Positions 1 through 5,365 of a stretch of DNA of 5,611 nt are shown here, piece after piece. Position 1 is the stretch's first letter. The number at the start of each line of letters is the position of its first letter. The DNA is taken from positions 1-5,611 of the forward strand of contig JANLPB010000112.1 of the NCBI GenBank assembly GCA_031366885.1, in the 5' to 3' direction. This DNA is from UBA668 sp031366885 (GTDB lineage: Bacteria; Actinomycetota; Acidimicrobiia; Acidimicrobiales; Ilumatobacteraceae). The translations under genes and the position numbers were made by a program. The notes below the pieces were generated by a model. It worked only from the letters and a program-made list of their open reading frames with translations. It had not been told where the DNA came from and ran no database searches.

Positions 1-77
1 TCCGCTTGGTCCTGAGAGATTTCAGTGAAGTTCATACCGGCATCGAGCAACCGCTTGAGAAGTGCGTTTCCAGACAT
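1..77 (-). CDS. N-terminus of a small conserved protein (partial)
   Basis: Only the first 25 codons are in the window; the gene continues past the left edge. It opens with ATG at 77-75 and reads MSGNALLKRLLDAGMNFTEI followed by SQDQA. It starts 9 bases after the stop of the phosphatase gene on the same strand, so the two are very likely co-transcribed. The upstream sequence (TAGG about 9-12 bases before the ATG) is only a weak ribosome binding site, so translational coupling is plausible. In mycobacteria a short conserved protein (Rv1693) sits between the phosphatase Rv1692 and tlyA (Rv1694), and this gene occupies the same place. The amphipathic start, LLKRLLDAGMNF, also recalls short phasin-like proteins of actinobacteria. 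Function is not established; the reading frame itself is fairly safe because of spacing and family-like sequence. Confidence 0.6.
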   Translation of the reverse strand, partial: MSGNALLKRLLDAGMNFTEISQDQA

Positions 78-86
78 GCCCACAGC

Positions 87-902
87 CTACCGCCGTATGT
101 TCCAGCCGCTAACCAGCGCGTCAGCGACGGCCGCGAGGTCGCTCGCCTCGAGATCTGGAACAGGATCGATGGTGGTGCCGCGTGGCGTCACCCCGCTCCA
201 CACGTGCGCGTACCGGCATCCGAGCGTCACAGCGAATCGCCCGTCGGTACTCGGCCGGTCGCCGACCATCACCGCCGCACGCGCCGCCTGCATACCGACC
301 TCCGCAATGACCAGCGCTGCCATCGGTTCGTAGGGTTTGCCGGCAACGACCGCCGAGATCCCACACGCCGTTTCGACCGCAGCGAGTATCGACCCACCGC
401 CTGGTATCGGGCCATCGGGCGTCGGATAGGTGGCATCGTCGTTGGTCCCGATCAGGCGCGCTCCCCGCCACACGGCGCGGGCAGCACGAGCGAGGCCGTC
501 GAAGTCGAAATGGCGGTGGAAGCCAACCACCACGGCATCCGCATCGCCGTCGAAGCACGGTTCGACACCCCTCTGTTCAAGCGCCTGGACGACTCCGTCC
601 CCACCGCACACGAGCGCTCGTTCGCCGGGCTGCATCAGCATCGCAGCGGCCTGGGCCGAGGTAAGCACGTCGCCGAACGCCGGAATGCCGATGCTCTCGA
701 GGGTGGCCACCTGAGCTTCGAGCCGCGCCGCCGAGTTGTTCGTCACGAACAACACCCGGTGACCCGCCGCGCGCAGCCTGGCGATCCCCTCCACGGACCC
801 AGGGATCGGCTGGTGCGCCAACCACACCACTCCGTCGAGGTCGCACAACACCACCTTTGGAGGAGCTTCGTTTGCTGTTTGGACTACTGGTACTTCGGTC
901 AT
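87..902 (-). CDS. HAD-IIA family phosphatase (NagD / glycerol-3-phosphate phosphatase type)
   Basis: A 271-residue cytoplasmic HAD-superfamily hydrolase of subfamily IIA. The expected motifs are present in order. Motif I is CDLDGVVW, with nucleophile D21 and acid/base D23. Motif II is FVTNNS around T54. Motif III is the AGKP lysine K189. Motif IV is VGDRPSTD, with D215 and D220 for magnesium. The segment between motifs II and III (about 60-185) has the size of a C2 cap, including the GTNDDATYPTPDG stretch typical of this group. Family members hydrolyse small phosphate esters; the mycobacterial relative Rv1692 is a glycerol-3-phosphate phosphatase, which is the best guess here, with 2-phosphoglycolate or nucleotide phosphatase as alternatives. 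The reading frame extends upstream to 980, but that would overlap the divergent gene, and the HAD fold starts just after ATG 902-900, so that start is chosen. The small gene at 1-77 follows 9 bases downstream. Confidence 0.88.
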   Translation of the reverse strand: MTEVPVVQTANEAPPKVVLCDLDGVVWLAHQPIPGSVEGIARLRAAGHRVLFVTNNSAARLEAQVATLESIGIPAFGDVLTSAQAAAMLMQPGERALVCGGDGVVQALEQRGVEPCFDGDADAVVVGFHRHFDFDGLARAARAVWRGARLIGTNDDATYPTPDGPIPGGGSILAAVETACGISAVVAGKPYEPMAALVIAEVGMQAARAAVMVGDRPSTDGRFAVTLGCRYAHVWSGVTPRGTTIDPVPDLEASDLAAVADALVSGWNIRR

Positions 903-942
903 GGTCTCGCCATGTTGGCACGAGAGGTGCCAACCTGTGGGT
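903..942. promoter_or_regulatory. Divergent promoter region between the phosphatase and DUF1015 genes
   Basis: These 40 bases are the only space between two genes transcribed away from each other, so promoters for both must lie here or inside the opposite coding regions. A perfect inverted repeat occupies the middle (915-933). Each strand reads GTGCCAAC followed by A or C and T, giving weak -10-like hexamers: CAACCT at 931-936 on the plus strand and CAACAT at 917-912 on the minus strand. There is no convincing -35 on either side. For the plus strand the hexamer lies exactly where a leaderless transcript starting at GTG 943 would need it; for the minus strand it predicts a start about 3 bases before ATG 902. 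The promoter assignment is inference. Confidence 0.45.
915..933. repeat. Perfect inverted repeat, 7-5-7, possible operator
   Basis: TTGGCAC-GAGAG-GTGCCAA reads as two perfect 7-base arms around a 5-base centre. It is centred at 924, close to midway between the two divergent start codons (902 and 943). The arms overlap the -10-like hexamers of both strands, so a dimeric DNA-binding protein here could repress both genes at once. The layout resembles a sigma-54 promoter (TGGCAC-N5-TTGC), but the -12 element reads GTGC, and actinobacteria generally lack sigma-54. As RNA it would form a short hairpin, but there is no T-tract on either side. I do not recognise the regulator. Confidence 0.5.
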
Positions 943-2130
943 GTGCCCCGCTTCGAACCATTCACTGCGCTTCGCTTCAATCCGTCGCTCCCCCTCGACG
1001 ATGTCGCGGCGCCGCCCTACGACGTCCTCAGCGACGCCGACGTCGACGCACTCCTCGCCCGCCACCCACGCAATATCGTCGCCATCGACGTGCCACGCGA
1101 TACCGATGGACCTCTGCGCTACGAGCGCGCGGCACAACTGCTTCAGAACTGGGTTGCAGACGGCACCCTCGTTCGCGATGCGACCCCGAGCTTCACTCTC
1201 TATCGAATGTCGTTTACGGACGAGGCTGGTGCAGCGCGCGAAACGGTCGGCGTCCTCGGCGCGCTTGAGGTCGTCGACGAAGGCGCGGACGGGGTGCTCC
1301 CTCACGAGCGGACCACGCCGAAGGCCAAGACCGATCGACTGGACCTCACCCGGACCACTCACGCCAACCTCTCCCCCGTCTGGGGCTTGTCACTCACCGC
1401 GGGCCTCACTGACCTGCTGCTGGAGGGCGGCGAACCAATGGGCTCTCTGACCGACGATGCCGGCGTCGTCCACACGGTTGAACGAGTAACCGACCCCATC
1501 CGCATCGCTGCCGTCGCCGCCGCAGTCTCGGCCAGTCCGGTACTGATTGCTGACGGACACCACCGCTACGCGATCAGCAGAACATTTCGCGATGAAATGC
1601 GAGCAGCAGGCGAGCTCCATTCCGGCGCCGAGTTGACACTGACCTACGTCGCTGAGCTCGTTGGTGACCAACTCAGCATCGATGCCATACACCGGCTCTA
1701 TCACGGCATCAGCGAGTCGGCCCTGCTTCACATTCTTGCGAAGTCCTTCGACATCCAAGACGCCGGAGAAGTCACGCCAGCCTTTGCAACGCACGTCGTG
1801 CAGCGCTCTGCGTTGTGCCTCGTCCGGAGCAATGGAAGTGGTGTGTGGCTGAGCGCCAAGCCGGAGGCCTTCGAGGGGATTCGTGCCCTCGATGGGGCAC
1901 TGCTCGAGCACGCCTTGCGCGATCACAACATTGACGTCAGTTACCAGCACGGCGTACACAACGTCGTCGAGCGTGTCGCTGCAGAGCCTGCGACGGTTGG
2001 AGTCTTGATTCGACCGACTGGAATCGATGAGATTCGGCGAACCGCCAACGAGCGATTGCTGATGCCACCGAAGTCGACATTCTTCACGCCGAAGCTGCGA
2101 ACCGGCCTGGTTCTTCGGCCCCTGGCGTGA
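943..2130 (+). CDS. DUF1015 family protein
   Basis: A 395-residue soluble protein matching the DUF1015 family (PF06245) in length and in its conserved blocks. These are the N-terminal APPYDVLS (23-30), HERTTPKAKTDRL (121-133), ADGHHRY (203-209), and the C-terminal MPPKSTFFTPKLRTGLVLRP (374-393). The HH pair and the invariant charged residues in these blocks suggest an enzyme, but no reaction is established that I can vouch for. No signal peptide or membrane segment is visible. The start is chosen at GTG 943 because it gives the usual family beginning MPRFEPF; GTG at 937 would add two residues and has GAGAGG 9 bases upstream, and ATG at 901 would overlap the phosphatase start. The aldolase gene begins 19 bases after its stop on the same strand, so read-through into fba is likely. 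Confidence 0.85.
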   Translation: MPRFEPFTALRFNPSLPLDDVAAPPYDVLSDADVDALLARHPRNIVAIDVPRDTDGPLRYERAAQLLQNWVADGTLVRDATPSFTLYRMSFTDEAGAARETVGVLGALEVVDEGADGVLPHERTTPKAKTDRLDLTRTTHANLSPVWGLSLTAGLTDLLLEGGEPMGSLTDDAGVVHTVERVTDPIRIAAVAAAVSASPVLIADGHHRYAISRTFRDEMRAAGELHSGAELTLTYVAELVGDQLSIDAIHRLYHGISESALLHILAKSFDIQDAGEVTPAFATHVVQRSALCLVRSNGSGVWLSAKPEAFEGIRALDGALLEHALRDHNIDVSYQHGVHNVVERVAAEPATVGVLIRPTGIDEIRRTANERLLMPPKSTFFTPKLRTGLVLRPLA

Positions 2131-2137
2131 CGCGCCA

Positions 2138-2143
2138 TACAAT
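2138..2143 (+). promoter_or_regulatory. -10 element TACAAT for a leaderless fba transcript
   Basis: TACAAT matches the actinobacterial TANNNT -10 consensus. If it occupies -12 to -7, the first transcribed base is 2150, exactly the G of the GTG start codon of the aldolase. The six bases between (GGCGAC) hold no Shine-Dalgarno sequence, and none lies within 20 bases upstream. Together these indicate a leaderless messenger. No good -35 hexamer is seen (TCGGCC at 17-base spacing), which is common in actinobacteria. It lies in the 19-base gap after the DUF1015 stop. Confidence 0.6.
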
Positions 2144-2149
2144 GGCGAC

Positions 2150-3226
2150 GTGACTGCTTCCTCTGTTTTCCCCGCCGGTGTTCTCACGGGCGACGCCGTA
2201 ACCGAACTCTTCGCGCTGGCCAAGGAACGCGGCTTTGCGCTGCCGGCAGCAAACTGCACCGGCAGCAATACCGCCAACGCGGTAATGGAAACTGCGGCGC
2301 GGGTGAACAGCCCTGTCATCGTGCAGTTCTCCCACGGCGGCGGAGCGTTCGTCGCTGGCAAGGGAAGCGGGTTGAAGGGCGACGCCGCGGCAGTCGCAGG
2401 CTCGATCGCCGCAGCGCATCACGTGCACACCCTGGCGGCTGCGTACGGGGCACGAGTGATTCTTCACACCGATCACTGTGCCAAGGACAAACTTGGGTGG
2501 GTCGATGGCTTGCTCGACGCTGGCGAAGCCCACTTCAAGCGCACCGGCAGTCCGCTGTTCAGCTCGCACATGCTCGATCTGTCCGAGGAGCCCATCGAGG
2601 AGAACCTCGACATCTGCGTGCGCTACCTCGAACGCATGTCCAAAATGGGTATGACGCTGGAGATCGAGCTCGGCATCACGGGCGGCGAAGAGGACGGCGT
2701 CGACAACAGTGATGCCGACGAGAGCGACCTGTACAGCAAGCCGGAGGAGGTCGCGTACGCCTACGAACGCCTCCTTGCAGTGAGCCCGCGCTTCACGGTT
2801 GCCGCTGCGTTCGGCAATGTCCACGGTGTGTACAAGCCGGGCAACGTGAAGTTGAAGCCGGCTATCTTGCAGGCATCTCAATCATTCATTGAGGCCAAGC
2901 ACGGCACTGCTCCCAACCCGGTGAACTTCGTGTTCCACGGCGGCTCGGGCAGCACGCCGCAGGAGATTGCCGAGGCAATCTCGTACGGCGTGGTGAAGAT
3001 GAACATCGACACCGACCTGCAGTGGGCGCTGTGGGACGGTATTCGCCAGTACGACCTGGAGAATCACGACTACTTGCAGGGGCAACTCGGCAACCCGAAG
3101 GGCGCCGACGCCCCCAACAAGAAGTACTACGACCCGCGCGTCTGGCTTCGTGCTGCCGAGGTCAGCTTCTCGACCCGCCTCGAGCAGGCGTTCGTGGAGC
3201 TCGGCAACATCGACACCCTTGGCTGA
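2150..3226 (+). CDS. fba: Class II fructose-bisphosphate aldolase
   Basis: This enzyme (358 residues) catalyses the reversible cleavage of fructose 1,6-bisphosphate to dihydroxyacetone phosphate and glyceraldehyde 3-phosphate in cytosolic glycolysis and gluconeogenesis. It is the zinc-dependent class IIA type, close in length to the 359-residue E. coli FbaA. Visible landmarks are HTDHCA (106-111) with catalytic D108 and zinc ligand H109; EIELGITGGEEDGVDN (171-186), the acidic loop; GNVHGVY with zinc ligand H225; VFHGGSGS (261-268) with zinc ligand H263; and NIDTD (285-289), which binds the substrate phosphate. All key residues are present, so it should be active. The start is GTG at 2150; the preceding -10 element suggests a leaderless message. 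The stop is separated by one base from the stop of the convergent SSB-like gene. Confidence 0.97.
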   Translation: MTASSVFPAGVLTGDAVTELFALAKERGFALPAANCTGSNTANAVMETAARVNSPVIVQFSHGGGAFVAGKGSGLKGDAAAVAGSIAAAHHVHTLAAAYGARVILHTDHCAKDKLGWVDGLLDAGEAHFKRTGSPLFSSHMLDLSEEPIEENLDICVRYLERMSKMGMTLEIELGITGGEEDGVDNSDADESDLYSKPEEVAYAYERLLAVSPRFTVAAAFGNVHGVYKPGNVKLKPAILQASQSFIEAKHGTAPNPVNFVFHGGSGSTPQEIAEAISYGVVKMNIDTDLQWALWDGIRQYDLENHDYLQGQLGNPKGADAPNKKYYDPRVWLRAAEVSFSTRLEQAFVELGNIDTLG

Positions 3227-3227
3227 G

Positions 3228-3569
3228 CTATGCCGGCTCGCGTTCCAGTAACAACGCTGCGCGCGACAGTGCAGCTCGTTCCTGACGGCGCCGACCACCC
3301 GCGATCACCTCGGCAGCAACCACTTCGGTACGGCTCTGTGTGAGGCCGCCGGTGCGGAAGAAACGACGGCGCACGGTTCCGGTGACCAGCAGGGTGTCAC
3401 CAGCTGCCCACGTCACCTCGGTCGGCGGGTCGAACCAGGCCACCGGCACCGAGACACTTGCCCCGTCGACGACGGTGGTGAGTTCGAGCGATACCAGAAC
3501 GGACCCGGAGGCGAGAGTCCGCGTTACAGGCTCACTGCTGAGCGTTCCATGAAGAACGACGACGTTCAT
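3228..3569 (-). CDS. Short single-stranded DNA-binding (OB-fold) protein
   Basis: A 113-residue protein with the beta-strand pattern of the bacterial SSB OB fold. It begins MNVVVLHGTLSSEPVTRTLA, where VVLHGTL matches the usual opening strand of SSB. This is followed by SVLVSLELTTVV, a VPVAWFDPP strand, and AAGDTLLVTGTVRRRFFRTG, corresponding to the GDxVxVxGxLRxR core. It resembles the short SSB-like paralogues found in actinobacteria rather than the main replication SSB: the C-terminus is arginine- and leucine-rich (GGRRRQERAALSRAALLLER) and lacks the acidic tail ending in DDDIPF that recruits partner proteins. Start ATG 3569-3567 is supported by a good ribosome binding site. The gene converges on fba with one base between stops, and lies 121 bases downstream of the TPR gene on the same strand. 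Confidence 0.8.
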   Translation of the reverse strand: MNVVVLHGTLSSEPVTRTLASGSVLVSLELTTVVDGASVSVPVAWFDPPTEVTWAAGDTLLVTGTVRRRFFRTGGLTQSRTEVVAAEVIAGGRRRQERAALSRAALLLEREPA

Positions 3570-3690
3570 GTGGTTTCCCTTCAGCCGCAGCTCTGCGAGC
3601 GCGCGACGACAGACAACGAATTGACGTATCGGGGGAAGCCGTACTCAGCAGCCTAGGGAAAGGGTGTGACAACGTTCGGGCACACGGAAG
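3570..3690. other. Intergenic region between the TPR and SSB-like genes
   Basis: A 121-base stretch without a gene. Apart from the ribosome binding site at 3576-3582 it holds a weak 5-bp inverted repeat (GTGTG 3664-3668, CACAC 3681-3685, 12-base loop) with no T-tract, so no convincing terminator for the TPR gene. No clear -10/-35 pair is seen on the minus strand. Co-transcription of the SSB-like gene from the TPR promoter is therefore possible but not shown. Confidence 0.4.
3576..3582 (-). promoter_or_regulatory. Ribosome binding site of the SSB-like gene
   Basis: On the minus strand GAAGGGA lies 6 bases before ATG 3569. It is the clearest Shine-Dalgarno sequence in the window and fixes the start of the SSB-like gene. 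It contrasts with fba and DUF1015, which lack one at the best start. Confidence 0.6.
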
Positions 3691-5043
3691 TCAACGACCG
3701 AGGGTGCGCAGACGTTCCTTGACGTCGGCAAACTCGTTGTCCGCCGCGAACACCAACCCGAAGTACCGCCTGGCCTTGATGACATCGCCAGAGCGATCGA
3801 GGAGATCGGCGACCACGTACCACTGACGAAGATGATAGTCGCGCGGTTTCTTGGGTACTTCCAACGCCTTGGCCATGGTGTTCAGTGCGCCCTTCAGGTC
3901 GCCCTGGTCGGCAAGAGCGCCTGCGGCAACGATGCGGCCCTCAGCCAGCAATGCTGGCGCTGGCGACGCCTCGCGCAATTCGCGCCACAGCTGCTCCACC
4001 TCGTGGTAGCGGCGCAGTGCGCGATAGCAATCGGCGAGCACAGCGTGGTGATTGACAGTGCCATCCAGCAGCCGGGCAGTTTCCAACTCCGAGGCCGCCT
4101 TGCGCCACTGCCCCATGCGATACGAGGCCAACCCAGCAATCTCGTGACCGAACGCCATGTCGGGCAGGTCGCGAATGACCGGCTGCACCATTCGCCGAGC
4201 ATCGGCAAACCGACCGCGATCGAGTGCTTCGGCTGCGGAGGCGAGGCGCTCTTTGTAGCGCGCCTGACGGCTGGCAAGGGCAACCTTGGCGAGTTCGGCG
4301 GCAACCTCCGGCGACAGATCGGAGTGTGGTGCACGTCCACGAGGAGCATCATCGGTTGCTGCGCGCTGTGCTGCCTTGCTTGCCTCCTCGCGAAGGGAGC
4401 CTTCGTCGATCCACTGCTCGCGTTCCCACGGCGGCGGGGCGGCCTCGACCCGCTCGGGCTTCGGCCCCCGCTTGTTCTTGACGATGATCGAGCGCTGATC
4501 TGCTGCCGACATCGGCCGACCAGTGCTCCGTGACGTCGGGCGCTCCGAACCCGGACGGCGAGGTCGTTCGACGCCGGAGTCAGCACGAGGATCTCGCCGC
4601 TGCCCTCCGGTCGGGCGCCCACCACGGGGACGATCCGAACCACCGTCAGGACGAGGACCACGGGGACGATCTGCACCTGGACGCGACGACCGGCCATCGT
4701 CCTGACCGGCGCGTGCTGGCCGGCCTTCGTACCCGCTGTCGGGACGACGGGAACCTTCCGACCGCGAGGAGGGAGACTCGCCTGCCCGTCGAGCCGTACC
4801 AGAACGGTTGTACCCCGCTCCGCCGCCTGCGCTGTCACGCGCACCGGAGGGACGGGCGTCACGTGAGCCGTATCTGCTCGACGCGCCCCCACCGGGGCGA
4901 CCGCGGTCCGCGTCGCCTGCACCCGATGGACGGCTTGGCCGAGCCCCGCCACCCGAGCTGCGTCCAGCGCCGGCGCCGGTGCCTCCGCGAGCGTTGCGCC
5001 CGGAGGAGCTGGAACTGGGGCGACGGTCGTTCGGCATAGGCAT
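3691..5043 (-). CDS. TPR-like protein with a long Arg/Gly/Pro-rich disordered N-terminus
   Basis: A 450-residue protein of two unlike parts. Residues 8-182 are almost only R, G, S, P, D and A, with many RPG, RGG-like and DRPR motifs, and should be disordered and very basic. Residues 183-240 form a charged linker (IIVKNKRGPKPERVE, then PPPWEREQWIDEG). Residues 242-450 are helical with tetratricopeptide-like repeats, for example AAEALDRGRFADARRMVQPV (270-289), IAGLASYRMGQWRKAASELE (302-321), LADCYRALRRYHEVEQLWRE (336-355), GALADQGDLKGALNTMAKAL (375-394) and LLDRSGDVIKARRYFGLVFA (414-433). TPR units bind proteins; arginine-rich tails often bind RNA. No catalytic motif, signal peptide or membrane segment is visible. 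The open frame continues upstream to 5286, but that part is 5S rRNA and terminator. ATG 5043 is chosen, with AAGGGGG about 11 bases upstream; ATG 5037 is a close alternative. Function unknown; it follows the rRNA operon terminator. Confidence 0.82.
   Translation of the reverse strand: MPMPNDRRPSSSSSGRNARGGTGAGAGRSSGGGARPSRPSGAGDADRGRPGGGASSRYGSRDARPSGARDSAGGGAGYNRSGTARRAGESPSSRSEGSRRPDSGYEGRPARAGQDDGRSSRPGADRPRGPRPDGGSDRPRGGRPTGGQRRDPRADSGVERPRRPGSERPTSRSTGRPMSAADQRSIIVKNKRGPKPERVEAAPPPWEREQWIDEGSLREEASKAAQRAATDDAPRGRAPHSDLSPEVAAELAKVALASRQARYKERLASAAEALDRGRFADARRMVQPVIRDLPDMAFGHEIAGLASYRMGQWRKAASELETARLLDGTVNHHAVLADCYRALRRYHEVEQLWRELREASPAPALLAEGRIVAAGALADQGDLKGALNTMAKALEVPKKPRDYHLRQWYVVADLLDRSGDVIKARRYFGLVFAADNEFADVKERLRTLGR
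4498..5022 (-). repeat. Low-complexity Arg/Gly/Ser/Pro coding stretch
   Basis: This 525-base part of the TPR gene encodes residues 8-182, built from loosely repeated short units such as RPG, DRPR, GGG and SSR without an exact period. It is GC-rich and creates long open frames on the opposite strand and in other frames, which are artefacts. The compositional break at about 4498, where normal protein sequence resumes (IIVKNKRG), marks the border between disordered tail and folded part. Confidence 0.7.
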
Positions 5044-5045
5044 CA

Positions 5046-5051
5046 AGCCTA
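5046..5051 (-). promoter_or_regulatory. Possible -10 element TAGGCT of the TPR gene
   Basis: On the minus strand TAGGCT (5051 to 5046) fits TANNNT. Normal spacing would place the first transcribed base at about 5039, two bases before the second ATG (5037-5035) and downstream of the first ATG (5043-5041). If real, translation would start at the second ATG on a nearly leaderless message and the protein would be 448 residues. The -35 at 17-base spacing, CTGGAA, is a poor match. The strong terminator upstream makes some promoter in 5044-5127 necessary. Confidence 0.3.
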
Positions 5052-5127
5052 CGGCCCCCTTGCCTCGATTCCAGCGTGCCGGGCTCCACCGACGATGAAA
5101 CGTTGCACCGCTGGCGAACAGGAGCAG

Positions 5128-5165
5128 AAAAACACCAATACCCCTGCCCGAAGGCAGGGGTATTG
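5128..5165 (-). terminator. Intrinsic terminator of the rRNA operon, UUCG tetraloop
   Basis: On the minus strand CAATACCCCTGCC pairs perfectly with GGCAGGGGTATTG (5165-5153 with 5148-5136), a 13-bp stem closed by a C(UUCG)G tetraloop at 5152-5149. After a short GTG comes TTTTT (5132-5128). It begins about 8-10 bases after the 3' end of 5S rRNA, the expected place for the end of the rRNA transcript. On the plus strand the stem is not followed by a T-run, so it acts mainly in the minus direction. Confidence 0.93.
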
Positions 5166-5172
5166 ATTTCGA

Positions 5173-5290
<118 letters not shown>

Positions 5291-5365
5291 ATCTTTAGTT
5301 GTCAAGGATGCGCCCCCGAATGGGGCAGCCCTCCAAGGACTCCAGAGCAAACACGAGCGATTGTA
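5291..5365 (-). other. Internal transcribed spacer between 23S and 5S rRNA
   Basis: About 75 bases with no tRNA gene. It contains a small hairpin, GCCCC at 5312-5316 pairing with GGGGC at 5322-5326 around a 5-base loop, and two copies of TCCTTG on the minus strand (around 5340-5334 and 5308-5303). The spacer would be trimmed during rRNA maturation; the hairpin may be a processing element. The border with 23S is approximate. Confidence 0.7.

Noticed and set aside
915..930. Sigma-54 promoter TGGCAC-N5-GTGC
   Set aside because: The -12 element lacks TTGC, actinobacteria generally lack sigma-54, and the match is explained by the perfect palindrome.
6..1268. A 420-codon open frame on the plus strand
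   Set aside because: It lies opposite the phosphatase gene and overlaps the DUF1015 start in another frame; its translation is rich in R, H and P without any family pattern, a typical high-GC shadow.
1390..2361. A 323-codon open frame on the minus strand
   Set aside because: It is antisense to DUF1015 and the fba start, both of which have clear family motifs. The start resembling a signal peptide (ALAVLLPVQFAAG) is the complement of the conserved aldolase N-terminus.
2084..2881. A 265-codon open frame on the minus strand
   Set aside because: Antisense to the aldolase coding region, whose catalytic residues are intact; no recognisable family in the antisense translation.
3664..3685. Inverted repeat GTGTG/CACAC as a terminator of the TPR gene
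   Set aside because: Only 5 bp with a 12-base loop and no T-tract; too weak to call.
4530..5039. Plus-strand open frames opposite the TPR gene N-terminus
   Set aside because: They arise from the low-complexity GC-rich codons of the disordered tail, and have biased composition and no ribosome binding site.
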